Shown here piece after piece: positions 17,583 through 27,003 of a stretch of DNA of 64,000 nt. Below the pieces are notes generated by a model. That model was given only the letters and a program-made list of their open reading frames with translations. It was not told the origin of the DNA and searched no databases. Every line of letters begins with the position of its first letter. Positions within the stretch are counted from its first letter, which is position 1. The stretch comes from Campylobacter estrildidarum (GTDB lineage Bacteria; Campylobacterota; Campylobacteria; Campylobacterales; Campylobacteraceae), in contig NZ_NXLZ01000007.1 in NCBI RefSeq assembly GCF_005406205.1, forward strand, positions 1 to 64,000. Direction: 5' to 3'. The position numbers and the translations under genes were made by a program.

Positions 17583-18435
17583 ATTTTTGTTTTAAAATTT
17601 CGAAAGCTTCGTTAAATTTTAAAGGCGTACTTTGAAATTTTTTATTAAAAGTTCTTTGACGCTTAGCAAGTTGTGCTGTATGTGTTGTGATTAAATTTTC
17701 AAGTTCGTTAAAAGAAATTTTACCATCTAAATATTCTTTACATTCTTTTAAACCAATAGAATTTAAAGCTTTAAGTTTGTGATTAAAGCTTGAAAAAAGT
17801 TCTTTAGCTTCTTCTATGAGTCCATTTTCAAGCATTTTTTTAGTTCTAATACCTATACGCTTTTTTAGTAAATCGCGCTCCCATACAAGTTCATAAATTT
17901 CTATATTTTTTAAAATCCCTTCTTTTTGAGTTCTTTTTAAGAAAACGCTAGGAATTTCTTTCGTAGTTTCATACATACTTAACCATTTTTTTAAACGATA
18001 AGTGTCATTTTTTTCCACTTTATAATCAGGATCGATTTTACACATTAAAGAGTAAATTTCATCGTTGTTTAGATCAGTTTTTATTTCTTCTATTTTTTGG
18101 CTTAAGCCATCCATCATAGTTTTTAAATAAAATCCGGTTCCACCTGTTATAATTAGTGGTAAATTCTTTATAAGAGCAAATTCTTTTGCTTTTTGATATT
18201 CTTGAATTAACATCTCTACATTAAAATGCTCTTTAATGCTTAATAAATTAACACCAAAATAATTTAAATTTTTAAGTTCTTCTTGAGAGGGTTTAGCGCT
18301 TGCAATATTGATTTCTTTATACACACAAAGACTATCAAGGCTTAAAATAACAGCATTAAAATTTTTGGCTAATAAATTTGCTATTTGGGTTTTTCCACTT
18401 GCAGTTGTTCCTATAAGAGCGATTTCGAAAAACAT
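17572..18435 (-). CDS. miaA: tRNA dimethylallyltransferase
   Basis: 287 residues. It adds the dimethylallyl group to A37 of tRNAs reading UNN codons. The P-loop is [14 protein letters not shown] (residues 9-22). [19 protein letters not shown] is the DSxQxY/xxxTAKPS substrate site with a Cys in place of Gln, [10 protein letters not shown] is present, and LALNSIG-type and LAKRQRTF tRNA-binding motifs lie near the C-terminus. The 3' end overlaps mntP. Confidence 0.95.
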   Translation of the reverse strand: MFFEIALIGTTASGKTQIANLLAKNFNAVILSLDSLCVYKEINIASAKPSQEELKNLNYFGVNLLSIKEHFNVEMLIQEYQKAKEFALIKNLPLIITGGTGFYLKTMMDGLSQKIEEIKTDLNNDEIYSLMCKIDPDYKVEKNDTYRLKKWLSMYETTKEIPSVFLKRTQKEGILKNIEIYELVWERDLLKKRIGIRTKKMLENGLIEEAKELFSSFNHKLKALNSIGLKECKEYLDGKISFNELENLITTHTAQLAKRQRTFNKKFQSTPLKFNEAFEILKQKFMN

Positions 18436-18506
18436 AATAATGAATTTATCCTAAAATTTATTAAAATTTGAGTAAAATCATAGCAAAATTTTAATAAAGT
18501 AGAAAA

Positions 18507-19391
18507 ATGAATTTATTTTGGATAAAATTTAAAGATATTTTAGAACTTATCGTATTTAAACATTCAATTTTTGCTTTGCCTTTTTTATTTTCATCGATGA
18601 TTATAGGCTCAAAGCTTATAAATGGAACACCTTGGTTTGGCTTTAAGGCTTTGATTTTAGGTATTATTTGTGCTGTGAGTGCTAGAAATTTTGCTATGGC
18701 AACAAATCGTTTAATGGACGAAGATATTGATAAGGATAATCCACGTTGTGCTAATCGCCCAAATATAAGTGGAAAAATAGGAAAAAAAAGTGTTTGGCTA
18801 TTTATTATTCTTAATGCAGTGATTTTTTTATTTTGCTCTTATTTTATCAATACTTTAGCTTTTTATCTTTCTTTTCCAGTGCTTTTTGTTTTGGTAATTT
18901 ATTCTGCTTTTAAGCGTTTTAGTTCTTTAGCACATTTAGTTTTAGGATTTTGCTTAGGATTAGCGCCTATTGCTGGAAGTGTGATTGTAATGGGCGAAAT
19001 TCACATTTATAGCGTTATTTTATGCTTAGGAGTGACTTTTTGGACAGCAGGTTTTGATTTGCTTTATTCTTTGCAAGATATGGATTATGATAAGAAAGCA
19101 GGGCTTTATTCAATTCCATCTCAATTTGGCGCTAAGGCAACTTTGCTAATTTCTGCATTTTTTCATGTGTTGGCGGTATTGTTTTGGTTACTTTTTGTAT
19201 GGCAAGTTTGGGGTGAAGCTTTAGGGTATATTGCACTTTTTGGTGTATGTATTAGCGGTATTATTTTATTTTTTGAACATAAAATTGTCCGCAATAATTT
19301 TAATCACATTGATAAAGCCTTTTTTACATTAAATGGTTATTTAAGCGTTTTATTTTTTATTTTTATTTTGGTTGATTTATTATGGAATTAA
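18507..19391 (+). CDS. mqnP: UbiA-family prenyltransferase of the futalosine menaquinone pathway
   Basis: 294 residues and about eight transmembrane helices. Both Asp-rich motifs are visible: NRLMDEDIDKDNPR (about 70-85) and LQDMDYDKKAGLYSIP (about 188-203). In Campylobacter, menaquinone is made through futalosine, and this prenyltransferase (MqnP, often named UbiA) attaches the polyprenyl tail. The assignment to menaquinone is from pathway knowledge, since these organisms lack ubiquinone. It overlaps the next gene by 10 bases. Confidence 0.85.
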   Translation: MNLFWIKFKDILELIVFKHSIFALPFLFSSMIIGSKLINGTPWFGFKALILGIICAVSARNFAMATNRLMDEDIDKDNPRCANRPNISGKIGKKSVWLFIILNAVIFLFCSYFINTLAFYLSFPVLFVLVIYSAFKRFSSLAHLVLGFCLGLAPIAGSVIVMGEIHIYSVILCLGVTFWTAGFDLLYSLQDMDYDKKAGLYSIPSQFGAKATLLISAFFHVLAVLFWLLFVWQVWGEALGYIALFGVCISGIILFFEHKIVRNNFNHIDKAFFTLNGYLSVLFFIFILVDLLWN

Positions 19392-19885
19392 AACTTTTTA
19401 AAGCTGGATTTGAAGCTCAATTGGAGTGTTGTAAGATAGAAGATAATCATTTTTTACAAGAATATCTTAAACTCGGAGCTATTTCTCAACTTTCAAAATG
19501 GAAAAAAATGGCTTTTCGTATCGATTTTAGTGAAGGTGAGAAGGTAATTTTTGATTTGCTTTTAAGTTTAAAAGAAGATATTTTAAGAGTTGAAAGTGCT
19601 TTAAATAAAGATGAAGATCTTATATCTTTAAAACAAAAGGCCATTGTGGAGTCTTTAAATTTTGAACATTTGAATTTTTCAGAAAATGTATTAGAAAGTG
19701 ATAAAGAATACTATATAAGATTTAATCTTAATAATCAAAAAGTAGCACTTTTTGCAAAAGCTAAAAGTCAAACATTAGTTCAAATAGTTAAGATTAAACC
19801 AGAAGATAAGGTTGCATTTGATGCATTTGTTGTTGAGGTGCAAAGGGATATGATTAGAAATAAAAAGGAGCTAGAAGATGAGTAA
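19382..19885 (+). CDS. Conserved Campylobacter protein of unknown function
   Basis: 167 residues, soluble, no signal peptide or membrane segment. The N-terminal half is helical (KAGFEAQLECCKIEDNHF, vicinal Cys pair). The C-terminal half looks like beta strands (EYYIRFNLNNQKVALFAKAKSQTLVQIVKI). It overlaps mqnP by 10 bases and the next membrane-anchored protein by 8, so all three are probably co-translated. An atypical PilZ-like barrel at the C-terminus is conceivable, but I see no RxxxR/DxSxxG motif, so no function is claimed. Confidence 0.7.
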   Translation: MELKLFKAGFEAQLECCKIEDNHFLQEYLKLGAISQLSKWKKMAFRIDFSEGEKVIFDLLLSLKEDILRVESALNKDEDLISLKQKAIVESLNFEHLNFSENVLESDKEYYIRFNLNNQKVALFAKAKSQTLVQIVKIKPEDKVAFDAFVVEVQRDMIRNKKELEDE

Positions 19886-20396
19886 TGATGTGCTTTATTT
19901 GGTGTTTGTATTTGTGCTTTTGGTTGCAATGTTGGCGTATATTAATATTAAAGAACGAGAGAGTAATGCAAAATTTGCAAAGCTTCAAGGGGTTATAGAA
20001 GATATCACAAAAGAATTGCATTATTTTCGTAAGGAATTAGGTATTAAAAATGAAGAAGAGAATGAAGAAGAGGATTATAAAATCACACTTTTAAAAGAAG
20101 AAATACAAATTGAACTTGAAAAACAAATCAGTGCTAAAATTACTCCTGTTTTAAGAACGCTTAAAACTATGGAGCATATTATTGAAGACTTTCAAAATGA
20201 ACAACAAAATCGCCTTTTAAGCTTAGAGCAAAAAGCACAAAGTATGACTAAGCTTACTCCAAATTACGACACAGAAGAGCAAAAAATTGTGGATTTATTT
20301 AAACAAGGTAAAACCATAGAACAAATTGCTAAAGATTTAAGAATAGGAACAGGAAATGTCGAGCTTGTTTTAAAATTTAAACAACTTATAAAATGA
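19878..20396 (+). CDS. Membrane-anchored coiled-coil protein with C-terminal HTH-like segment
   Basis: 172 residues. One N-terminal transmembrane helix (about 4-24, VLYLVFVFVLLVAMLAYI) is followed by a long, charged coiled coil (about 30-130), then DLFKQGKTIEQIAKDLRIGTGNVELVLKF, which has the pattern of a sigma-like helix-turn-helix. This domain order fits the DUF6115-type proteins of epsilon-proteobacteria. It probably faces the cytoplasm; its role is unknown. It precedes moaA by 15 bases. Confidence 0.7.
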   Translation: MSNDVLYLVFVFVLLVAMLAYINIKERESNAKFAKLQGVIEDITKELHYFRKELGIKNEEENEEEDYKITLLKEEIQIELEKQISAKITPVLRTLKTMEHIIEDFQNEQQNRLLSLEQKAQSMTKLTPNYDTEEQKIVDLFKQGKTIEQIAKDLRIGTGNVELVLKFKQLIK

Positions 20397-20411
20397 TTTT
20401 TAAGGATTTTA

Positions 20412-21374
20412 ATGCTTATTGACCAATTTGGTAGAAAAATCGATTATCTTAGAATTTCAGTAACTCAGCGATGCAATTTTCGTTGTCTTTATTGTATGCC
20501 AAAAATTCCATTTAATCATCAACCAAAAGAAAATTTACTTAGCTTTGAAGAGCTTTTTTTGTTTGTAAAGGCAGCTATTGATGAAGGAATTGAAAAAATT
20601 CGTATCACGGGCGGTGAACCTTTATTGCGTAAAGATTTAAGTATTTTTATTAAAATGATTAGTGATTATAAAGAAGATCTTGATTTAGCTATTACAACTA
20701 ATGGATTTTTACTTAAAGATTTTGCTAAAGATCTTAAAAATGCAGGGTTAAAGCGTTTAAATGTCTCATTAGATACCTTAGATGAAAAAAAGGCAAAAAA
20801 ATTAGCGCAAAAAGATGTTTTATCAAGTGTTTTAGCTGGAATTAATGAAGCTTTAAATGTTGGATTAAAAGTTAAGTTAAATACCGTTGCGCTTAAAAAT
20901 TTAAACGATGATGAACTCATAGCTCTTTTAGAATTTGCCAAAGCTAAAAATATGCAAATTCGTTTTATAGAATTTATGGAAAATACTCACGCTTATGGAA
21001 AATTGCAAGGTTTAAAAAGAGATGAAATCATCCAAATTTTAAGTCAAAAATACGACATAAAACTCATCAAAAAAGCAGAAAAAGCTCCAGTGAGTCTTTA
21101 TAGTGCTGATGATTATGAATTTGGGATTATAGATCCACATAGTCACGAATTTTGCGATTCTTGCAATCGTATCCGTCTTAGTGCTGAAGGACTTTTGATC
21201 CCTTGTCTTTATTTTGATGAAGCTTTGAGTATCAAAGAGGCCATTAGAAAAGGCGATGTCAAAGCTGCTGTAGAAATTTTGCAAGAAGTGTTGCGTAATA
21301 AACCTGAAAAAAATAAATGGAGTGTTGTAGATAATGAAACTTCATCGCGTGCTTTTTACCAAACCGGAGGCTAA
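20412..21374 (+). CDS. moaA: GTP 3',8-cyclase (molybdopterin synthesis)
   Basis: 320 residues, radical-SAM. The N-terminal 4Fe-4S site is C21-x3-C25-x2-C28. The C-terminal second cluster uses C248, C251 and C265 ([13 protein letters not shown]). The conserved GG end (QTGG) needed for activity is intact. It converts GTP to the cyclic precursor processed by MoaC. Molybdopterin is needed by enzymes such as the DMSO reductase encoded at 58297-60661. The start follows the RBS AAGGATTTTA. Confidence 0.96.
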   Translation: MLIDQFGRKIDYLRISVTQRCNFRCLYCMPKIPFNHQPKENLLSFEELFLFVKAAIDEGIEKIRITGGEPLLRKDLSIFIKMISDYKEDLDLAITTNGFLLKDFAKDLKNAGLKRLNVSLDTLDEKKAKKLAQKDVLSSVLAGINEALNVGLKVKLNTVALKNLNDDELIALLEFAKAKNMQIRFIEFMENTHAYGKLQGLKRDEIIQILSQKYDIKLIKKAEKAPVSLYSADDYEFGIIDPHSHEFCDSCNRIRLSAEGLLIPCLYFDEALSIKEAIRKGDVKAAVEILQEVLRNKPEKNKWSVVDNETSSRAFYQTGG

Positions 21375-21376
21375 TT

Positions 21377-22120
21377 TTGCAAATAGTTGAGAGTTTTTTA
21401 AGTATCCAAGGAGAAGGTAAATATAGCGGAAAATTGGCGATTTTTATCCGTTTTGCAGGTTGTAATTTTAATTGCAGTGGTTTTGGAGTTGAAATTAAAA
21501 AAGATGGAAAAATTCTTAAAGGTTGCGATACTATAAGGGCTGTTTTTACTCAAGAATTTAAAGAAAAATATAAAAATCTAAGCACAGATGAAATTTTTAA
21601 TCAAATAATAAAACTTAAAAATAAGTTTAATCCTATAGTTGTAATTACTGGCGGAGAGCCTTTGATTTATCATCAAAATTCTGAATTCATTGCTTTGATC
21701 AAATCTTTATTAAAAGCGAATTTTGAAATTCACTTTGAAAGCAATGGTAGTATAGAGATTGATTTTTCAAAATATCCTTTTTATAAAGAATGCATTTTTG
21801 CTTTAAGTGTTAAATTAGAAAATAGCGGGGTAGATCGTAATAAACGTTTAAATTTTAAAGCTCTTAAATCATTTAAAAATAATGCTAAAGATAGTTTTTA
21901 TAAATTTGTATTGGATGCAAATACGCTAAAAAACTCTTTGGAAGAAATTTTAGAAATTTTAAAAGAAGCTCCCAATGAAGTTTTTTGTATGCCTATGGGG
22001 GAAAATCAGATTAATTTAGACAAAAATGCAAAAAAAATTGCTGAATTTTGCATTAAGAATGGATATAATTATTCTGATAGAATTCATATTCGTTTATGGA
22101 ATGATAAAGAGAGTGTATGA
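21377..22120 (+). CDS. queE: 7-carboxy-7-deazaguanine synthase (radical SAM) with unusual Cys spacing
   Basis: 247 residues from the TTG at 21377, two bases after the moaA stop. It begins with the QueE signature [14 protein letters not shown]. The iron-sulfur region is C29-NFN-C33 followed by 16 residues and C50 (GCDT), in place of CX3CX2C. The segment [16 protein letters not shown] is inserted between the second and third Cys. ITGGEP follows. It converts 6-carboxytetrahydropterin to CDG in queuosine synthesis. The 4-base ATGA overlap with queD agrees. Confidence 0.9.
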   Translation: MQIVESFLSIQGEGKYSGKLAIFIRFAGCNFNCSGFGVEIKKDGKILKGCDTIRAVFTQEFKEKYKNLSTDEIFNQIIKLKNKFNPIVVITGGEPLIYHQNSEFIALIKSLLKANFEIHFESNGSIEIDFSKYPFYKECIFALSVKLENSGVDRNKRLNFKALKSFKNNAKDSFYKFVLDANTLKNSLEEILEILKEAPNEVFCMPMGENQINLDKNAKKIAEFCIKNGYNYSDRIHIRLWNDKESV

Positions 22121-22698
22121 TTATTAGAAAATTATTTGAATTTGAAAACGCCCATATTGTTAGATTTTGCTCTTCAAAACGTTGTAAAAGTAGCATACAT
22201 GGTCATTCTTATAAGGTTGAAGTTTTGCTTGAGAGCAAGTATTTGGATAATGCAGGAATGGTTTATGATTTTGGGCTTTTAAAAACTTATATACGCCAGA
22301 TTATTGATAGTTTTGATCATGCTATTACACTTTTTAATCAAGATGATCAATCTTATTTACAAGAAATGAAAAAATATTCCCAAAGATGGATCGCTTTGCC
22401 TGTTAATGTGAGTGCGGAAAATTTTTGTCGAGTGTTGTTTATACTCATTGATGCTTTACTTAAGCAAACAAAGATGGTTAATGGAGAACATGGTGTAAAT
22501 TTGCAAAGTATTATAGTTCATGAAACAAGAACAGGTTACGCTCAAGCTTTTAAAGACGATGCTTATTCAGATATTTTGCCAAAAATTTCTCTTGATGATA
22601 TTGAATTTTCACCAGCTATTAAAGCAGAATGGAATGATATAGATTTTTATGATAAATTAAAAAATTCGCATATTTTTACAAATCCTAAGGAGATTTAA
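22117..22698 (+). CDS. queD: 6-carboxytetrahydropterin synthase
   Basis: 193 residues. It is a PTPS-family enzyme acting between FolE and QueE in 7-deazaguanine synthesis. The zinc ligands are His13, His28 and His30 ([10 protein letters not shown]), Cys23 is the likely catalytic residue (KRCKSS), and the VYDFG and SFDHA motifs and [10 protein letters not shown] Glu are present. It is longer than E. coli QueD (about 120) owing to insertions typical of epsilon-proteobacteria. It is coupled to both neighbours (ATGA with queE, TAATG with the next lipoprotein). Confidence 0.93.
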   Translation: MIIRKLFEFENAHIVRFCSSKRCKSSIHGHSYKVEVLLESKYLDNAGMVYDFGLLKTYIRQIIDSFDHAITLFNQDDQSYLQEMKKYSQRWIALPVNVSAENFCRVLFILIDALLKQTKMVNGEHGVNLQSIIVHETRTGYAQAFKDDAYSDILPKISLDDIEFSPAIKAEWNDIDFYDKLKNSHIFTNPKEI

Positions 22699-23123
22699 TG
22701 GGTAAAATTTTAATTTTTTTTACAAGTTTTTTTATCGCTTTATCAATAAGTGCTTGTGGTGGTGATGACGAGTTAAAATCCAAAAAACAAAATTCTGTAG
22801 AAGAAAAGGTTCAGTTAGAACAAAGTGATGAAACAACGCAATTAAGTGATTCAAATTTACCCTTACCTGTGGATGACGAAGCAGAAGGTCTTAATGGACA
22901 ATATAATACAAATCTTAGTATAGTCAATTCTTTATACAAACAAAAATGTGCTAATTGCCATGGAGAAAAAGGAGAACTAAAGCCTAAAAAAAGTGTTACA
23001 ATTAAAAATTTAAGTCGTGAAGTTTTGGTTTTAAAACTTCAAAAACTAAAAGACGAGTCTCACAATTTTTTAAGCACAGAGCAAATAGAAAATTTAGCAA
23101 AATACATCACTAAGGTAAAATAA
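22698..23123 (+). CDS. Monohaem cytochrome c lipoprotein
   Basis: 141 residues. The signal peptide ends in a lipobox with Cys20 (SISACGG), so the protein is lipid-anchored on the periplasmic side. An acidic, Gln/Ser-rich linker (about 22-70) leads to a small class I cytochrome c domain with C84-A-N-C87-H88. The distal Met ligand of the family is not obvious (the end is LSTEQIENLAKYITKVK), so haem coordination may be unusual. It corresponds to C. jejuni Cj0158c (from memory). The start overlaps queD at TAATG. Confidence 0.8.
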   Translation: MGKILIFFTSFFIALSISACGGDDELKSKKQNSVEEKVQLEQSDETTQLSDSNLPLPVDDEAEGLNGQYNTNLSIVNSLYKQKCANCHGEKGELKPKKSVTIKNLSREVLVLKLQKLKDESHNFLSTEQIENLAKYITKVK

Positions 23124-23124
23124 T

Positions 23125-23532
23125 ATGGAACAAAGTTATCATTTTTTTCTAGCATTACATCTTTATAGTCTTTATGCGAGTGGTTTTTTGATGTTTTTTT
23201 ATCTTATTTTAACTCAAGGTAGTTTTAAAACTGAATTCATTTTTATCCGTAGAATTCGATTATTTTTACCAATATACTATACTTTTTTAGCTTTTATGCT
23301 TTTTACAGGTTTATTGCTTTTGGCGATGAAAAAATTTCAAATGAGCTTAAATTTTTGGTTGATGATTGCAGCGTGGATTTTAATTTTATTTTTAGCAATT
23401 TTTCATTTTGTGCAGTTTAAAAAAGCCCGTAAAATAAGACGTTATATAGCTTTTAGATGGATTAGTTTATTAATTTTAATGTGCGAGATTTTACTTTTAT
23501 TTTTACCTTCTTTATTAAGCAATTATCTATAA
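23125..23532 (+). CDS. Four-helix integral membrane protein, function unknown
   Basis: 135 residues, four hydrophobic helices (about 8-30, 48-67, 75-95, 112-132), with a central basic loop (FKKARKIRRYIAFRW) and a conserved-looking His at 7/12. The gene starts one base after the cytochrome lipoprotein and one base before rsmE, suggesting the two upstream genes form a redox or membrane module. It might anchor or service the cytochrome, but nothing in the sequence proves this. Confidence 0.7.
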   Translation: MEQSYHFFLALHLYSLYASGFLMFFYLILTQGSFKTEFIFIRRIRLFLPIYYTFLAFMLFTGLLLLAMKKFQMSLNFWLMIAAWILILFLAIFHFVQFKKARKIRRYIAFRWISLLILMCEILLLFLPSLLSNYL

Positions 23533-23533
23533 A

Positions 23534-24190
23534 ATGCAATTTTTATACCATCAAAAAGCGGGTGAAGATTTTTTAAAATTAAAAGGAGAAGAATTTTCTC
23601 ATTTAAAAGCAAGAAGAGTAAAAGAAAATGAAATATTAATTTTAAGAAATTTAGAAGATGAATTCGCATACACCTATCAAATTTCTAATTTAGAGCGTCA
23701 TTCTTGCGAGTTGCATTTTTTAAGTAAAGAAAATAAAACAACGTGCAAAAATACCACTTTAAATTTAGCCTTAGCTGTGATAGATGTGAAAATTTTAGAA
23801 AAAACACTTCCTTTTTTAAATGAACTTGGAGTCAAAACTTTACACCTTGTTTTTACCGAATTTTCTCAAAGAAATTTTAAAATTGATTTAAAAAGATTGG
23901 AAAAAATTATCATTGCATCTTGCGAGCAGTGCGGAAGAGAAAGCAAGATGAAGATGCAAATTTATAATAATATAAGAAATTTTTATGAAAAATTTCCAGA
24001 AGCTGTTTTAGTTGATTTTGAAGGAGAGTCTAAAGAGTTTGATCCTAGTAAAATTTATTTTATAGGTCCTGAAGGTGGGTTTAGTCAAAGCGAAAAGAAA
24101 ATGTTTAAAGAAAAAATTGGACTTAAGGTTTCAAATATTCTTAAAAGTCAAAGTGCTATTATAGCTATTGCATCAAAAATACTTCTTTAA
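23534..24190 (+). CDS. rsmE: 16S rRNA (uracil1498-N3)-methyltransferase
   Basis: 218 residues, SPOUT fold. An N-terminal PUA-like domain (HLKARRVKENEILIL) is followed by the trefoil-knot SAM site: YFIGPEGGFSQSEKKMF and a final LKSQSAIIAIASKILL in place of the more common LRxETA. ASCEQCGRESKMKM corresponds to the family motif AxEQ.(R/g)... It methylates U1498 in helix 44 of 16S rRNA. Confidence 0.9.
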   Translation: MQFLYHQKAGEDFLKLKGEEFSHLKARRVKENEILILRNLEDEFAYTYQISNLERHSCELHFLSKENKTTCKNTTLNLALAVIDVKILEKTLPFLNELGVKTLHLVFTEFSQRNFKIDLKRLEKIIIASCEQCGRESKMKMQIYNNIRNFYEKFPEAVLVDFEGESKEFDPSKIYFIGPEGGFSQSEKKMFKEKIGLKVSNILKSQSAIIAIASKILL

Positions 24191-24229
24191 AATTTACTTA
24201 AATTAATATAATTTTTATATTATATTTAC

Positions 24230-24235
24230 TATAAT
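24230..24235 (+). promoter_or_regulatory. Probable -10 box of rpmE
   Basis: TATAAT (in TTTACTATAATCACG) lies 34 bases before the rpmE ATG, with T-rich periodic upstream sequence as in Campylobacter sigma70 promoters. The RBS is TAAGGAAAAG. Confidence 0.6.
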
Positions 24236-24269
24236 CACGATTTATTGTTTTATTTTTTAAGGAAAAGTT

Positions 24270-24470
24270 ATGAAAAAAGAAATTCATCCAGAATATGTAG
24301 AATGTAAAGTTAGTTGTGCTTGTGGCAATACTTTTGTTACTAAATCTAATAAAAATGAATTAAGAGTAGATATTTGTTCAAACTGCCATCCTTTTTTTAC
24401 AGGAAGTGAAAAAATAGTTGATGCTGCAGGTCGTGTGGAGAAATTTAAGAAAAAATACGCAATGCAGTAA
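24270..24470 (+). CDS. rpmE: Ribosomal protein bL31, zinc-binding form
   Basis: 66 residues. The zinc-type L31 pattern is complete: CKVSCACGN in the N-terminal half and [10 protein letters not shown] in the middle, ending with a basic FKKKYAMQ. This is the Zn-containing C+ paralogue type. It has its own promoter in front of a housekeeping run (rsmI, SpoU). Confidence 0.97.
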   Translation: MKKEIHPEYVECKVSCACGNTFVTKSNKNELRVDICSNCHPFFTGSEKIVDAAGRVEKFKKKYAMQ

Positions 24471-24472
24471 TT

Positions 24473-25297
24473 ATGCTCTATTTTATTCCTACTCCAATAG
24501 GAAATTTAAACGATATTTCTTTTCGTGCTTTAGAGCTTTTAAAGACTTGTAAGGTTTTTTTATGTGAAGATACAAGGGTAAGCAAGTCTTTACTTTTATC
24601 ACTTTCTAATAAATTTCAGATTGATTTTAAAACTAAAAAAATGATTGCTTTTCATACTCACAATGAAAAGGAAATTTTAAAGAATTTAGATCAAGATTTT
24701 TTCTCTCAAGATATAGCTTTTTTAAGCGATGCGGGTATGCCAGGTATTAGCGATCCAGGATACGCTTTAGTCGATTTTGCTTTAAAAAATAATATAGAAT
24801 TTGAAGTGTTGCCAGGAGCCAATGCGGCTTTAGTTGCTCTTGTAAGTTCAGCATTGTGTGAAAAAGAATTTATTTTTATAGGTTTTTTAGCCAATAAAGG
24901 TAGAGAGCGTCAAAAAGATATTCAAAGAGCTTTAAATCACATCTACCCAAGTATAATTTATGAGTCTCCTAAAAGGATTTTATCTTTGGTTGAACAAATA
25001 GCTTCAATAGATGAAAATCGTGAAATTTTTGCTATCAAAGAAATTTCTAAAAAATTTGAAACAAAGTTTAAAGGAAGTGCTAAAAAAGTTTTTGATCAAT
25101 TAAAAGAAGCAAATTTAAATGGCGAGTGGGTTCTTGTAATTTCAAAAAATAATCAAAATTTAAATTCTAATTCTTTATTGGAAGGTGATATTTTAGAGCT
25201 TGATATACCCTTAAAAACCAAAAGCAAACTTCTAGCAAAAATCAATGGAAAAACTCCAAAAGAAATTTATACAAAACTGCTTTTAAGTCAAAATTAG
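24473..25297 (+). CDS. rsmI: 16S rRNA (cytidine1402-2'-O)-methyltransferase
   Basis: 274 residues, tetrapyrrole-methylase fold. Motifs: YFIPTPIGNLNDISFRAL, FLCEDTRVSKSLL, FLSDAGMPGISDPGY and VLPGANAALVAL. It methylates the 2'-OH of C1402 in the 16S decoding centre. It starts two bases after rpmE. The length is typical. Confidence 0.95.
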   Translation: MLYFIPTPIGNLNDISFRALELLKTCKVFLCEDTRVSKSLLLSLSNKFQIDFKTKKMIAFHTHNEKEILKNLDQDFFSQDIAFLSDAGMPGISDPGYALVDFALKNNIEFEVLPGANAALVALVSSALCEKEFIFIGFLANKGRERQKDIQRALNHIYPSIIYESPKRILSLVEQIASIDENREIFAIKEISKKFETKFKGSAKKVFDQLKEANLNGEWVLVISKNNQNLNSNSLLEGDILELDIPLKTKSKLLAKINGKTPKEIYTKLLLSQN

Positions 25298-25310
25298 ATA
25301 AAATGAAATA

Positions 25311-25994
25311 ATGATAGTTTATGGAAAGCAAATATTTTTTTATATTTTAGAACATCATAAAGAATGGATAAGAGAGCTTTATTTGGCAAAAGAATGCGAC
25401 AAGCAAAGCTTTAAAAAAATTATAAATTCTGGTTTTAAAATTAAAAAACTTGATTTTAAAACAGCTCAAGCTTACGCAAGAGGCGGAAATCATCAAGGTT
25501 TTTTGCTTGATATAAAAGAATATGAATTTAAGGATTTAAATTCATTAAAAAAAAGTGATTTTGTTGTAATACTCTGTGGCATTAGCGATATAGGAAATAT
25601 AGGAGCCATTGCAAGAACCGCTTATGCTTTAGGTACAGATGGAATTATTTTTATTGGAGAAAGATTGGCTATGGAAGGAGTAATACGCACCAGTAGCGGT
25701 GCGGCATTAGATCTTGACATTGTTATAAATAATGATATTTTATCTGTAATTAATGAATTAAAACAAGTTGGTTTTAAAATTTTTGCTAGTGCAAATGGAG
25801 GTAAAGGAGTTCATAAACTTAAAATAGAAAAAGAAAAAAAAGCTTTAATTTTAGGAAGTGAAGGATTGGGGTTGAGTGCTAAAATAATAAAAAAATGCGA
25901 TGAGTGTGTGGGCATAGAGATGAAACATAATTTTGATAGTCTTAATGTTAGCGCAGCTTTTGCAATACTTTGTGACAGGATGATAAATGCTTAA
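25311..25994 (+). CDS. SpoU/TrmH-family RNA 2'-O-methyltransferase (RlmB-like)
   Basis: 227 residues. The three SpoU motifs are clear: NIGAIARTAYALGTDGIIF, LILGSEGLGLS, and NVSAAFAILCDRM. A short N-terminal L30e-like substrate-binding region (1-70) is present, matching the RlmB layout that modifies G2251 of 23S rRNA, but the exact target cannot be settled from motifs. It overlaps the following gene by 8 bases. Confidence 0.85.
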   Translation: MIVYGKQIFFYILEHHKEWIRELYLAKECDKQSFKKIINSGFKIKKLDFKTAQAYARGGNHQGFLLDIKEYEFKDLNSLKKSDFVVILCGISDIGNIGAIARTAYALGTDGIIFIGERLAMEGVIRTSSGAALDLDIVINNDILSVINELKQVGFKIFASANGGKGVHKLKIEKEKKALILGSEGLGLSAKIIKKCDECVGIEMKHNFDSLNVSAAFAILCDRMINA

Positions 25995-27003
25995 TTGGAA
26001 AAAAATTGAAGATTTAAATTTAAAAGATGTTGCGGCTAAAACGCAGATCGAAATTGCTTTTTTAGAAGCTTTAGTAAGAAAAGATTTTGTTGCTTTGAAT
26101 CGTTTTAATGTAAAAGGTTTTTTAAAAATTTTGAGTCGCGAGTATGATCTTGATTTTACTGATTTTAATGAAGAATATGAGGCTTATTTAAATGAAAATA
26201 ATTTAAATATCCAAAATAATCTCAAGATTACTCCTAAGCTTGACTTATGCCATAGAGAACCGGTTAATTTTTTACCTTTTATTATCGTTTTTTTAATCGT
26301 GGTTATTTTAGGTGTTGGGATCTATTATTTTAATACCATTAAAGATTTTTTTACTACTCGGCAAGATAATTCAAGTATAGCTGTTGTAGATATAATAGGG
26401 CAGGCACAATCCAACTTAAAATCTTTAGAAAACAGCAATGTTGTTGTGATAGATAATCAGGCAAAAATAGAACAAAATTCAAGCTCTCAAACTCAATCTG
26501 ATCAAAATATAAACAAACAAGAGCAAAGCACAGATGAACAAAACAAACAAGAACAAAATACAGACGAGCAAAATACTATTGCAAAAAATAATAACAATAA
26601 TGCAAATACTGAAAATACTGAAAATAATGACATTACAAATAACATTACAGAAGATAATAAAACGTCTCAAAGCATTGATTTTGGTACAGAAGAGAATAAT
26701 ACTACAGCAAAAACTCCTAATAAAAATGTATCTTTTAAAATTTCGGCTAAAACTTGGATAGGTTTGATCGATTTGCAAAAATATACTAAAACAAGCTTTG
26801 TCAAAAGCGAGGATTTTAATCTTTCTTTAGATACCGATCGATTGGTTTTAACTGGACCTGCTGCTCTTAGTATAATTGATGAAAATAATGAGGAACAAAA
26901 ATTTCCAATAGGAAGCCCTAAGCGTTTTTTGATTAAAGACAGCAAGATTAAAAGCATTTCTATAAATGAATTTATAAAACTAAATAGAGGTAAAGGATGG
27001 TAA
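25987..27003 (+). CDS. RodZ-like bitopic membrane protein with Gln/Asn-rich linker
   Basis: 338 residues. The N-terminal segment (about 1-75) resembles an HTH of the RodZ type (LKDVAAKTQIEIAFLEALVRKDF). One transmembrane helix follows (about 97-117), then a low-complexity periplasmic linker (about 155-240) rich in Gln, Asn, Glu and Thr with near repeats of (E/T)QN(T/K)DEQN. A C-terminal domain (about 245-338: KTWIGLIDL, then KSISINEFIKLNRGKGW) recalls the DUF4115 domain of RodZ. This suggests a cytoskeleton or morphology role, inferred from layout. It overlaps the next gene by 7 bases. Confidence 0.65.
   Translation: MLNWKKIEDLNLKDVAAKTQIEIAFLEALVRKDFVALNRFNVKGFLKILSREYDLDFTDFNEEYEAYLNENNLNIQNNLKITPKLDLCHREPVNFLPFIIVFLIVVILGVGIYYFNTIKDFFTTRQDNSSIAVVDIIGQAQSNLKSLENSNVVVIDNQAKIEQNSSSQTQSDQNINKQEQSTDEQNKQEQNTDEQNTIAKNNNNNANTENTENNDITNNITEDNKTSQSIDFGTEENNTTAKTPNKNVSFKISAKTWIGLIDLQKYTKTSFVKSEDFNLSLDTDRLVLTGPAALSIIDENNEEQKFPIGSPKRFLIKDSKIKSISINEFIKLNRGKGW
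26505..26640 (+). repeat. Low-complexity Gln/Asn-coding repeats
   Basis: Imperfect direct repeats built on CAAGAGCAAA..CAGATGAACAAA and later AATACTGAAAATA units, all in frame in the linker of the RodZ-like protein. Such units can expand and contract in multiples of three. Confidence 0.7.

Noticed and set aside
26479-26778. Overlapping frames (99 and 75 residues) across the Gln/Asn repeat
   Set aside because: They arise from the low-complexity repeat read in other frames and give Ile/Leu/Cys- or Lys-rich nonsense.
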